Part shown: positions 8,089 to 16,514 of the stretch, in pieces
Layout of the letters: each line of letters opens with the position of its first letter
Numbering within the stretch: the first letter of the stretch is position 1
NCBI GenBank assembly: GCA_016870915.1
Contig: VFZY01000050.1
Location: forward strand, 1-32,722
Direction: 5' to 3'
DNA from: Acidobacteriota bacterium
GTDB taxonomy: Bacteria > Acidobacteriota > Terriglobia > Bryobacterales > Bryobacteraceae
Length of the DNA stretch: 32,722 nucleotides
Notes under the pieces: generated by a model
Seen by the model: the letters and a program-made list of their open reading frames with translations, nothing else
Database searches by the model: none
What the model was told of the DNA's origin: nothing
Translations under genes and position numbers: made by a program

Positions 8089-11000
8089 ATGCGCCACCTT
8101 TGGATACTCGGACTTGGCTTGGTTGCAGGGCCCTGGTGCGCCGTGGCGGAGAAGCTGCCGCTTGCGATCTACACCACGGCGGACGGCCTGGCCCACAACC
8201 ATATCAATCGCATCAAGACCGATTCGCATGGGTTTTTGTGGTTCTGCACCGACGGCGGGCTTTCGCGTTTCGACGGCCGGCGGTTCTTCAATCTCACCAC
8301 AGAGGATGGGCTGCCGCATCCGGATGTGACAGACATTGTGGAGGCTCCCGATGGCACGTTCTGGCTCTCGACCGACGGCGGAATTTCGAAGTTCAAGCTG
8401 GTGACGCCGGGTACCTTGGCGAAGCCCAAGATCGAGACGATCCACTCCGAGGAACATCCCGAGGAGCACTACGATGCGGTGGAGTTCGACCGGCTGGGCC
8501 GCCTGTGGGCGGGAGGCAGGAAGGGACTCTATCAGGTGGAATTCACGCCGACGGGAAACCGGGTGAAGTTTATCGGCCCACCGATACCAAAGGCTGCGCC
8601 GGCGATCCCACGAATCCTTGCCGACCGGCGCTCGGGGATCTGGATTGCGACTTTCGGTGGAGCGGTCTACCGCTCCGACGACGGCCGCTACGTGCCGATT
8701 CCGCCCAGCCCCTTGGACCGTTTTCGGCCTGCCCAGTCGCTGCATCAGGACCGGGCCGGCCGGATGTGGATCGGCTATCGCACCGGCGGCCTGTGCCGGT
8801 TGCAAGCGGCACCGCAGCCCGGCCCAGGAAAAGTGGATTCTGTCTGGGCGAGCCCCAAGGCCTCAGCGTGGACGTCCGTGCCATCTTCGAAGCGGAGGAT
8901 GGCCGCCTCTGGATTGGGACCACGAAGGGCTTGTTTGAAATGGATGGCGATGCGAAAGAGATCATCCCGTATCGCACGGAGCACGGGTTGACCGAGAACT
9001 GGATTACCCGCGTGGCGCCCGACCCTGACGGAAATCTGTGGTTGGGAACGGGGCAGAGCGGATTGATGCGGTTATCGCGCCAGGGTTTCGTCCAGTACAC
9101 CGAAGCGGATGGGTTGAGGCCGGGATGGGACGCAGCGTTCTTCGAGACCCGCAGTGGACGCCTACTCCTTGCCGAATCCAGCGATTCGCCGAATCTATTT
9201 CAACTTGAGGGGCGCGTTTTCCGCAAGATTCTGAATAGCACCGACTACTCCACTGGCCATCCGACCACCGCGCCGTACTATCGCTTGGCGGAAGACTCCA
9301 GCGGGCATTTGTGGGTGGGCAGAGGGCGTTCCATCTATCGATTCCCCCCCGGCGTTGAGACCGATCAGCTGCGGGGGATCCGTGCCGTGCGATTCGAACA
9401 CGCTGAGAACTTCTGGCAACGCCGGCTTTACCACGCGAGGAACGGCGAGATGTGGTTCTTGATGAGTTGGCACCACGGCGTGGACGGCACCGGAAGGAAA
9501 CTGCTGGTTCAGGACGGACAGGGAGGACAGCCCCACTCCATACCTGCCATTGAAGCCAGCCTCGCTCGAATCGCCACGAACCGGCAAGGCGGAATCGAAG
9601 TGGAATGCATCCAACAGGACACCGGAGGAGCGATCTGGCTGGGTATTCTTGGCGATAGGATTGTGCCGCCGGGCCGGACCACGGTGCTACGGTACGCCGA
9701 CGGCATGGTGCGTGAATTCTCGTCCCGCGATGGTTTGCCCCGTGGCGGTGTGAACGGCATGTATCTGGACCGGCGCGGGCGTTTGTGGCTGGCCACCCAT
9801 GCGGGCCTGGTTCGAGCGGAGGACACCAACTCGGAGCGGCCCCGCTTCACCACCTTTACCTTTCGCCACGGCCTTTCGAGTGACGAGGTCTATTGCATCA
9901 CCGAGGATTCCGAGGGCTTCCTCTACGTTGGTACCGCCAAGGGAGTGGATCGCCTGGACCCCACCACTGGGGCGTTCCGGAACTTCACCACCAGCGATGG
10001 CCTGCCTCATGGCCGAGTATCCTCTGCCCTGCGAGATCGTCGCGGCGACCTGTGGTTCGCCTCCGGGACCGCGGTCTCCCGATTTCAGCCCCGGCAACTT
10101 CGCCCGCTTCGGGCTCCTGCGATTTACGTCGGCGCACCCACCCAGGCTCTGACGATGCGTTACGACCACAGTTCCTACGAAGCCGAGTTCTCAAGCCCCA
10201 GCTTCGGTGCGGCTCCAATCCGCTTTCAGTACAAGCTGACCGGCATTGACAGCGATTGGCGGGCGCCGGTGATGGAAGGCTCCGTCCGCTATGCCGGCAT
10301 GGCTCCTGGCTCGTACGAATTGCAGGCCCGCGCGGTGAACGCCGAAGGCACGGTGAGTGCGCAGCCTGTCTTTGTGCGATTCACGGTGACACCACCATTC
10401 TGGCGCTCCTGGTGGTTCGCGATGTTCGCCATCGCCTTGATCGCCGCGGCCGGGTACTGGCTGCATCGAACCCGCCTGGAACGAATTCTTGCGGTGGAAC
10501 GCGTGCGCCGGCGTGTTGCGGCCGATTTGCATGACGATATCGGCTCCACGCTGTCCCAGGTATCGATGCTGAGCGAACTGGCCAAGCGCGAACTCAAGGG
10601 AGCCCACCCCGCCGCCACCGACCTGATCGACCGCATGGCGAACGCCAGCCGCGAGGCGGTTTCCGCCATGGGAGACATTGTCTGGTCGATTCATCCGCGC
10701 AACGACCGGCTGCCCGATCTGGTGCAGCGCATGAGACGATTCGGTTCCGATGTACTCTCCGCCCGCGGTATCGAATTCGATCTGAGCGCACCCGATACGG
10801 AATTGGCCATTGGCCCTGAAGCACGCCGCGACCTGCTGCTGATTTTCAAGGAGAGCATTCACAACGCGGCCCGGCATTCCGGGGCCCGCCATGTGCGGGC
10901 CGCCGTCGCCGCCGATGCCCGGGAAGTTCGCCTCACCGTGGATGACGACGGCGTGGGACTCGGCTGCGATGCCGGCCGGAACGGACACGGGCTGAAGACG

Positions 11001-11108
11001 ATGCGCGCCCGCTCCGAGAAGCTGGGGGGCCGTTGCGAAGTCGGCGCCGCCCCAGGGGGCGGAACCCGTGTGGATGTCACGGTGCCGGCGCGGGCACGGG
11101 CGGCCTGA
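8089..11108 (+). CDS. Two-component sensor histidine kinase with propeller and Y_Y_Y domains, frameshifted near 8846
   Basis: Frame 1 opens at ATG 8089 with a signal peptide (MRHLWILGLGLVAGPWCAVA) and regulator-propeller repeats (ADGLAHNHINRI, SHGFLWFCTDGGLSRF). It runs out of family sequence after residue 250 and stops at 8991. The continuation (GEPQGLSVDVRAIFEAEDG onward) is in frame 3 to the TGA at 11106-11108. One extra G in the GGG at 8846-8848 would join both parts as DSVWGEPQGLS, so a single-base deletion or sequencing error is the simplest cause. The restored protein has about 1006 residues: a periplasmic double propeller, a Y_Y_Y domain (about 697-768), one membrane helix (about 770-790), a HisKA_3 dimerisation box with His about 814 in ADLHDDIGSTLSQ, and HATPase_c with N-box ESIHNAARHS (about 920) and G-box DDDGVGLG. 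This is NarL/HPK7-type signalling, possibly glycan sensing. No response regulator is nearby. A GC hairpin follows at 11114-11127. Confidence 0.85.
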
Positions 11109-11154
11109 CGGCGCGCGGAACGCCGCGAACGCCCGCCATGGCGCCGCCGGGCTC

Positions 11155-11177
11155 TGGTATACTCGCTGCCCAAGGAG
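11155..11177 (+). promoter_or_regulatory. Extended -10 promoter and ribosome binding site of the seven-gene operon
   Basis: TGGTATACT at 11155-11163 fits an extended -10 (TGnTATACT); no clear -35 is present. It is followed by AAGGAG at 11172-11177, eight bases before the ATG at 11186. The transcript would start about at the ribosome binding site. This Shine-Dalgarno decides the start of the HGSNAT-like gene over earlier in-frame codons. Confidence 0.5.
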
Positions 11178-11185
11178 ATCTCACC

Positions 11186-12313
11186 ATGGCAACACTTGTG
11201 GCTCCGCCTCCCGGGACGGAGACGATATCGACTGGAACCGGCGGAGGGCGCTCGAACGCGACCGGGCCCATCCGTCTGCTCTCGCTGGACGCCTTTCGCG
11301 GCTTCATTATGTTCGTGCTGGCGGCCAACGGCTTCGGGCTGCGACGGCTGGCGGATCAGCCGGCGTGGGCGTGGCTGGCCCACCAGTTCGATCATGTGGC
11401 CTGGGAGGGTCTGGTTTTCTGGGATCTCATTCAACCCTCGTTCATGTTTATGGTGGGTGTGGCGCTGCCATTTTCGGTGGCCAACCGCCGTTTCAAGGGC
11501 GACACGGACGCCCAGGTGCTCAAGCACGTGGCGTTCCGCGCCTTCATGTTGATTGCCTGGAGCCAGATCATCATGTCGGTCTCGCGCGGCTCGGCGCACT
11601 TCCAACTGATCAATGTGCTGTCGCAGATCGGGTTCACTTACCTGCTGGCGTATCTGATCATGCAACTGCCTTTCCGAGGACAGATTGCAGCCGCGGCCGG
11701 CATTCTGGCGGGGCACTGGGGTCTGTTCGTGCTGTTCCCGGGCCAGGAGGGACCGTTCTCAAAGGCCGATAATGTGGGGGCGGTGATCGATCAGGCGCTC
11801 GGATTGAAGTACTCAGGCTTCTACGTCACCATCAATTTCATCAGCAGCACCATCACGACGCTGATTGGCGCCTGGGTAGGACGTTTTCTCATGGAACCAG
11901 GAAGCCACGCCAAACGCATGAAGGTGCTGATTGGGGCGGCCGTGGCCGGGTGGGTGTCGGGCCTTGCGCTGGCGCTGTTGAACCCCATGGTGAAGCGCAT
12001 CTGGACCGCGTCCTTCACGCTCTTCAGCGCGGGCTGGGTGCTGGCGCTGCTGGCCTTCTTCTACTGGCTGGTTGAAGTGAGGAAGCAGGAGAAACTGGTG
12101 TTTCCGCTGCGGGTGGTGGGCATGAATTCGATCTTCATCTACACGGTGTCGATTGTGCTTTCCGGCTGGCTGAACCGCGCCGTTGGGGCATTCACGTTCA
12201 ACTATGAGTTCCTGGGCATCTGGGGTCCCGTGGCGCAGGCAACCACGGTGGTTCTGGTGATGTGGTACCTCTGCTACTGGCTGTATCAACGGAAGATTTT
12301 CTTCCGGTTCTAG
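11186..12313 (+). CDS. DUF5009 / HGSNAT-like multipass membrane acyltransferase
   Basis: The protein has 375 residues and about ten hydrophobic helices. After an unstructured head, residues 31 onward read RLLSLDAFRGFIMFVLAANG. This is followed by QFDHVAWEGLVFWDLIQPSF and FMFMVGVALPFSV, the opening seen in bacterial relatives of heparan-alpha-glucosaminide N-acetyltransferase (DUF5009, acyltransferase-3-like). The late segment VVGMNSIFIYTVSIVLSGW is also typical. The human relative moves acetyl groups across a membrane onto glucosamine; the bacterial substrate is unknown. The start is set by AAGGAG eight bases upstream, which discards a long 5' extension that overlaps the kinase frame. It leads the operon containing L-fuconate dehydratase 30 bases downstream, so a role in sugar or glycan handling is a reasonable inference. 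Confidence 0.82.
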   Translation: MATLVAPPPGTETISTGTGGGRSNATGPIRLLSLDAFRGFIMFVLAANGFGLRRLADQPAWAWLAHQFDHVAWEGLVFWDLIQPSFMFMVGVALPFSVANRRFKGDTDAQVLKHVAFRAFMLIAWSQIIMSVSRGSAHFQLINVLSQIGFTYLLAYLIMQLPFRGQIAAAAGILAGHWGLFVLFPGQEGPFSKADNVGAVIDQALGLKYSGFYVTINFISSTITTLIGAWVGRFLMEPGSHAKRMKVLIGAAVAGWVSGLALALLNPMVKRIWTASFTLFSAGWVLALLAFFYWLVEVRKQEKLVFPLRVVGMNSIFIYTVSIVLSGWLNRAVGAFTFNYEFLGIWGPVAQATTVVLVMWYLCYWLYQRKIFFRF

Positions 12314-12343
12314 CGGCGGGCCGGGAGACTCCATAATGGAGCC

Positions 12344-13642
12344 ATGTCTCCAGTCATCACCGGCGTCTCCGTGCGCGACATCCGGTTCCCAACATCCCGT
12401 GGCCGCATTGGCTCCGACGCCATGCACCCGGACCCTGACTACTCGTGCGCCTATGTTGTCCTGCGCACCAGCACCGAGGGTCTGGAAGGGCACGGGCTGA
12501 CGTTCACGATCGGGCGCGGCACAGAAGTTGTGGCCGCCGCGGTGCGCGCCCTGGCGCATCTGTTCACCGGCCGCACGCTGGCCAGCATCACGGAAGATTT
12601 CGGGATCTTCTGGCGATCTGTTGCCAGCGAAAGCCAGCTCCGGTGGATCGGACCGGAGAAGGGCGTGATCCATCTTGCCACCGCCGCACTGATCAACGCC
12701 GTCTGGGACCTGTGGGGAAAAGCGGCCGGCAAGCCCGTCTGGAAGCTTCTGGCCGATCTTCGGCCGGAAGAAGTGGTGCGGCTCATCGATTTCCGCTACC
12801 TGAGCGACGCGCTCACGCCCGAGGAGGCGCTCGACATTCTGCGCCGCAATGAAGCAGGGAAGGCAAGCCGCGAGGCCGAGTTGCTGGAGAAAGGCTTCCC
12901 GGCCTACACCACTTCCGCCGGCTGGCTGGGATACTCCGATGACTATCTGCGTCAGGTTTGCCGGGACTCCATCGCCGAAGGCTGGACCCATTTCAAGATC
13001 AAGGTCGGCGGCGACCTTGAAGATGACCGGCGGCGCTGCCGGGTGATCCGGGAAGAGATCGGGTGGGAGCGGCCGCTGATGATGGATGCCAATCAGCGCT
13101 GGGACGTGGCGCAGGCCATCGAATGGATGCACGCGCTCGCGGAGTTCAAGCCCAAATGGATTGAGGAGCCCACCAGCCCCGATGACGTGCTGGGCCACGC
13201 GGCGGTGGCGCGCGCGATTGCGCCCATTGGAGTGGCGACCGGGGAGCAGTGCCAGAACCGGGTGATCTTCAAACAACTGATGCAGGCCGGGGCGGTGCAG
13301 TACGTCCAGATCGACAGCTGCCGCATGGGCGGAGTGAATGAGATTCTCGCCGTGATCCTGATGGCGGCCAAATTCGGCCTTCCGGTGTGCCCTCACGCGG
13401 GCGGCGTGGGGCTGTGTGAATACGTTCAGCACCTGGCGTTTTTTGACTACCTGCGCGCGGGGGCCTCGCCGGATGATCGCGTGTTGGAATACGTCGACCA
13501 CTTGCATGAGCACTTTGAAGAGCCGGTGGTGATGCGCAACGGCCGCTACATGCCACCGGCGCGGCCTGGCTACAGCATCACGATGAAGCCGGCTTCCCTG
13601 GATGCCCACGAGTTCCCGGGAGGCTCGGCATGGCGCGAGTGA
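12344..13642 (+). CDS. fucD: L-fuconate dehydratase (enolase superfamily)
   Basis: The protein has 432 residues and matches L-fuconate dehydratases (bacterial FucD, human ENOSF1) throughout. The active-site set is complete: Lys218 and Lys220 in HFKIKVGG, magnesium ligands Asp248 (MMDANQRWD), Glu274 (WIEEPTSPDD) and Glu301 (ATGEQC), then Asp324, His351 (CPHAGGVGLCE) and Glu382. The numbering coincides with the numbering I recall for the characterised Xanthomonas enzyme. It dehydrates L-fuconate to 2-keto-3-deoxy-L-fuconate in the non-phosphorylated fucose pathway, in the cytoplasm. The start is ATG at 12344, with GGAG only two bases upstream and a small CTCCA/TGGAG hairpin over it. It overlaps the next gene by 13 bases. 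The dehydrogenases of the fucose pathway are not in the window. Confidence 0.93.
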   Translation: MSPVITGVSVRDIRFPTSRGRIGSDAMHPDPDYSCAYVVLRTSTEGLEGHGLTFTIGRGTEVVAAAVRALAHLFTGRTLASITEDFGIFWRSVASESQLRWIGPEKGVIHLATAALINAVWDLWGKAAGKPVWKLLADLRPEEVVRLIDFRYLSDALTPEEALDILRRNEAGKASREAELLEKGFPAYTTSAGWLGYSDDYLRQVCRDSIAEGWTHFKIKVGGDLEDDRRRCRVIREEIGWERPLMMDANQRWDVAQAIEWMHALAEFKPKWIEEPTSPDDVLGHAAVARAIAPIGVATGEQCQNRVIFKQLMQAGAVQYVQIDSCRMGGVNEILAVILMAAKFGLPVCPHAGGVGLCEYVQHLAFFDYLRAGASPDDRVLEYVDHLHEHFEEPVVMRNGRYMPPARPGYSITMKPASLDAHEFPGGSAWRE

Positions 13643-15633
13643 TGCTGGGCCTGGCAACACTGGGCCTGGCGCTGGCGGGCGCTCTCGCGGCCCAACCGGT
13701 ACGCGTGGGCCGCTTTGCCCAGTCCGTGCGCGTGGACAACGTGGCTGCCGCCGTAACTCCGCCCGTCACCGGCGTTCCCGGCTGGCAGGTGCGCCAATCG
13801 GCGAATGGCCCGGAGGGGCGTCTGGCGATCGCCGCCGGCGAGGGGCTCTTTGAACGGATGCCGAACGAGCCCTGGGTCCGGCTATTGCCGCGGGCAGGCG
13901 CGCGGAGTTGGGCCCCGGTGGATGTCCGCGGCGTGGCCTACGATGCCCAGGGGCGGCTGTGGTTTGCGAGTCCGCAGGGGGTGGGCGTGCGTGACGGCGG
14001 CGCGTGGAGGCTGTACACGGCGGAAGATGGGTTGCCTTACGACGACTTCACGACCGTGGCGGCGGGCGGCGGTGAAGCAGCATGGTTTGGAACCCGGATC
14101 GGGGCCATTCGCTTCGACGGCTCACAGTGGGAATACCGACAGGGCCGGCGCTGGCTGCCCGACGACGAGGTGCGCGCGATCGCGGTGGAGGAGTCCGGCA
14201 GCGCCACCATCACAACGGCGACCGGCGCGGTTCGCATTGAACGGCGCCCGATGACGCTGCGGGCCAAGGCTGGTTTCTTCGAAGACGAGATCGACCGCCG
14301 CCACCGCCGCACTCAGTATGGGTACGTGCTGGGCGTGTCCCTCAAGCGCCCCGGCGACACCAGCGAATGGACGCAGCACGACAGCGACAACGATGGCCTG
14401 TGGACCGCGATGTACGGCGCGGGGGAGTGCTTCGCGTTTGCCGCGCGGGGTGATGCGGGATCTCGCCAGCGGGCGCGCCAGGCGTTCGAGGCATTGCGAT
14501 TCCTGCGCGTGATGGCGGAGAACGGAACGCCGGCGCCGCCCAAGGGCTTTGTCGCGCGAACCGTGCTTCCCGCCTCCGCCGGCAACCCGAACGGCACTGC
14601 CTATTCGCCCGAGCGCGACCGGAAGACGCGCGAAACGCGGGACCGCCTTTGGAAGATCATGAGCCCGCGCTGGCCGCTGAGCGCCGACGGCCAGTGGTAT
14701 TGGAAGGCCGACACCAGTTCCGACGAATTGGACGGCCATTACTTCTTCTACGGCCTCTACTACGATCTGGTGGCGGATGCCGGCGAAAGGGAACGCGTGC
14801 GCGAGCATGTGCGCGCCATCACCGATCACCTGATCGATCATGGCTTCCAACTGCGAGACCATGACGGAGCCGCGACGCGCTGGGGGATTTTCGACCCCGC
14901 CAGCTTGAATGGGTCCGCGAACTGGTGGGCGGACCGGGGGCTCAACTCGCTCAGCATTCTGACCTATCTCAAGGTGGCCGGGCACATCACCGGCGAGGCC
15001 CGTTATGAGAAAGCGGCCCGGGAACTCATCACACGGCACCACTACGATCAGAATGTGCTGATCCCCAAGACCAGTGCGGGTCCGGGCGGCGGCAACCAGT
15101 CCGATGATGAGATGTTCCTGATGAACTTCTATCACCTTGTGCGCTATGAGCGGGACGCCGGGTTGAAGTCCAAGTACGCTCGCGCTCTTCGCACGCACTG
15201 GGAGAATGAGAGGCCGGAGCGAAATCCGTTGTTCGGCTTTATCGCCAAGGCGGCGCTGGAAGGTCTAACGTTCGAAACAGCGTTCCGCACGGAGACGCTC
15301 ACCGTTCCAAGCGGGGATCTGGCCGATGGCATCGATACGCTGAAGCGCTACCCGCTGGACCGCGTGAACTGGGGCCACCGGAACAGCCACCGCCGTGACA
15401 TCGCACTGTTGCACGCCGGGGCGCGCGAATCGGGTGCACGCGGCGGCCTGCGCGACGGGCGTGCAATCCCCATTGACGAGCGTTTCGTCGAGCACTGGAA
15501 TCACGACCCGTGGCGGCTGGACGTGAACGGTGCGGGAACAACCCTGGCCGACGGCGCGTCCTTTCTGCTGCCCTATTACATGGGCCTCTACCACCGGTAC
15601 CTGGAGGACGATCCTCCGGGCGCGGTACCCTAG
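13630..15633 (+). CDS. Secreted fusion: regulator-propeller repeats plus helical (alpha/alpha) barrel, possible glycan-active enzyme
   Basis: The protein has 667 residues with a clear signal peptide (MARVMLGLATLGLALAGALA, then AQPV). Residues about 40-210 carry propeller motifs like those of two-component regulator propellers (DVRGVAYDAQGRLWFASPQG, LYTAEDGLPYDDFTTVAAG, AAWFGTRIGAIRFDG). These are too few for a full propeller on their own. From about 215 the sequence is helical and rich in aromatic and acidic residues (HDSDNDGLWTAMYGAGECFA, WYWKADTSSDELDGHYFFYG, LNGSANWWADRGLNSLSILTYLKVAG), resembling a six-hairpin or alpha/alpha-barrel glycosidase or epimerase fold. There is no membrane anchor and no kinase. 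It overlaps fucD by 13 bases and is followed 10 bases later by a TIM-barrel gene, so action on an extracellular or periplasmic sugar is inferred. I do not know a characterised member. Confidence 0.75.
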   Translation: MARVMLGLATLGLALAGALAAQPVRVGRFAQSVRVDNVAAAVTPPVTGVPGWQVRQSANGPEGRLAIAAGEGLFERMPNEPWVRLLPRAGARSWAPVDVRGVAYDAQGRLWFASPQGVGVRDGGAWRLYTAEDGLPYDDFTTVAAGGGEAAWFGTRIGAIRFDGSQWEYRQGRRWLPDDEVRAIAVEESGSATITTATGAVRIERRPMTLRAKAGFFEDEIDRRHRRTQYGYVLGVSLKRPGDTSEWTQHDSDNDGLWTAMYGAGECFAFAARGDAGSRQRARQAFEALRFLRVMAENGTPAPPKGFVARTVLPASAGNPNGTAYSPERDRKTRETRDRLWKIMSPRWPLSADGQWYWKADTSSDELDGHYFFYGLYYDLVADAGERERVREHVRAITDHLIDHGFQLRDHDGAATRWGIFDPASLNGSANWWADRGLNSLSILTYLKVAGHITGEARYEKAARELITRHHYDQNVLIPKTSAGPGGGNQSDDEMFLMNFYHLVRYERDAGLKSKYARALRTHWENERPERNPLFGFIAKAALEGLTFETAFRTETLTVPSGDLADGIDTLKRYPLDRVNWGHRNSHRRDIALLHAGARESGARGGLRDGRAIPIDERFVEHWNHDPWRLDVNGAGTTLADGASFLLPYYMGLYHRYLEDDPPGAVP

Positions 15634-15643
15634 GAGTTTCAAC

Positions 15644-16504
15644 ATGACGCCCAAGCTTCCCATCGCCGCCATTACCGACGAGTACTCTCCGGACCTGGCC
15701 CTGGCTGCGCCGCCCATGGCCGCCACGGGCATGACCGGCGCCGAACTTCGAGTGGTATTCGGCAAGAACATCATGGACCTTTCCGCCGATGACATGGCCC
15801 GCGCCCGTGACATTCTGACTGCGCACAACCTGGAGGTGATCTCCATCGCGTCGCCCATCTTGAAGTGCGTGCTGCCCGGCGGCCCCGATATCGATACTCG
15901 CTTCCAGCACGATATCTTCAACTCCAAGCACACCTTTGACGATCAGCCGCGGCTGCTGGACCGGGCCTTCGACATCGCCGAGTATTTCGGCGCCCGCATC
16001 ATCCGTGTGTTCTCCTACTGGCGCACTGTGGACCCGGACAAATGCTTCGGCGCGGTGCTTGAAGCTCTGGCGGGGATGGCAGAAAAGGCAGCTGCCCGCG
16101 GGCGCATCATCGGCATCGAGAACGAGCATGCGTGCAATCTGGCCACCGCGGCCGAGGTATCGCGTGCCCTGGCCGCCGTGGATCACCCGGCACTGCAGCT
16201 TGTCTGGGACCCGGCGAACGCTTTCGTTTCCGGAGAAAATCCTTATCCCTACGGCTACAGCCTGCTGCCGAAGAACCGCATTGCGCACGTGCATCTGAAG
16301 GACTGCCACATGGAGGGCCCGAAGGCGATTTGGGGTCCGCTGGGCACGCGTTCCGTCGATTGGAAGGGCCAGGTGGCGGCGCTGATGGCCGATGGATACC
16401 GCGGCTATTTGAGCCTGGAGACTCATTGGCCGGGGCCGGGTGGTGACAAGATGCTGGGCAGCACCATCTGCGGATGGAATTTGCGCGGTCTGGCTTCAGC
16501 CTGA
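15644..16504 (+). CDS. TIM-barrel sugar isomerase/epimerase (xylose-isomerase-like, AP-endonuclease-2 fold)
   Basis: The protein has 286 residues and no signal peptide. The metal-binding set of this fold is visible: Glu159 (IIGIENEHACN), Asp189 (LVWDPANAF), His215/217 (RIAHVHLKDCH) and Glu259 (YLSLETHWPG). Such enzymes isomerise or epimerise ketoses, keto-acids or inositols using a divalent metal. Here the fucD neighbour hints at a sugar or sugar-acid substrate, but none can be named. The ATG at 15644 follows the previous stop by 10 bases, and the TAGGAG containing that stop provides the Shine-Dalgarno. Longer in-frame extensions overlap the upstream gene and were rejected. Confidence 0.85.
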   Translation: MTPKLPIAAITDEYSPDLALAAPPMAATGMTGAELRVVFGKNIMDLSADDMARARDILTAHNLEVISIASPILKCVLPGGPDIDTRFQHDIFNSKHTFDDQPRLLDRAFDIAEYFGARIIRVFSYWRTVDPDKCFGAVLEALAGMAEKAAARGRIIGIENEHACNLATAAEVSRALAAVDHPALQLVWDPANAFVSGENPYPYGYSLLPKNRIAHVHLKDCHMEGPKAIWGPLGTRSVDWKGQVAALMADGYRGYLSLETHWPGPGGDKMLGSTICGWNLRGLASA

Positions 16505-16514
16505 GGAGTGCATC

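Noticed and set aside
8100-8845. Frame-3 reading upstream of the kinase frameshift as genuine coding
   Set aside because: Frame 1 carries the signal peptide and propeller motifs here. Frame 3 becomes family-like only after about 8846.
11114-11127. CGCGG/CCGCG hairpin after the kinase stop as an intrinsic terminator
   Set aside because: Five-pair stem with a four-base loop but no T-run. Such stems are frequent by chance at this GC content.
11813-13660. 615-codon minus-strand open frame opposite the HGSNAT-like and fucD genes
   Set aside because: It spans two clearly recognised plus-strand genes. The translation is rich in His/Arg/Pro with no domain, typical of an antisense shadow in GC-rich DNA.
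14122-15198. 358-codon minus-strand frame opposite the propeller/helical-barrel gene
   Set aside because: Shadow of a strongly supported plus-strand gene with a signal peptide and operon spacing.
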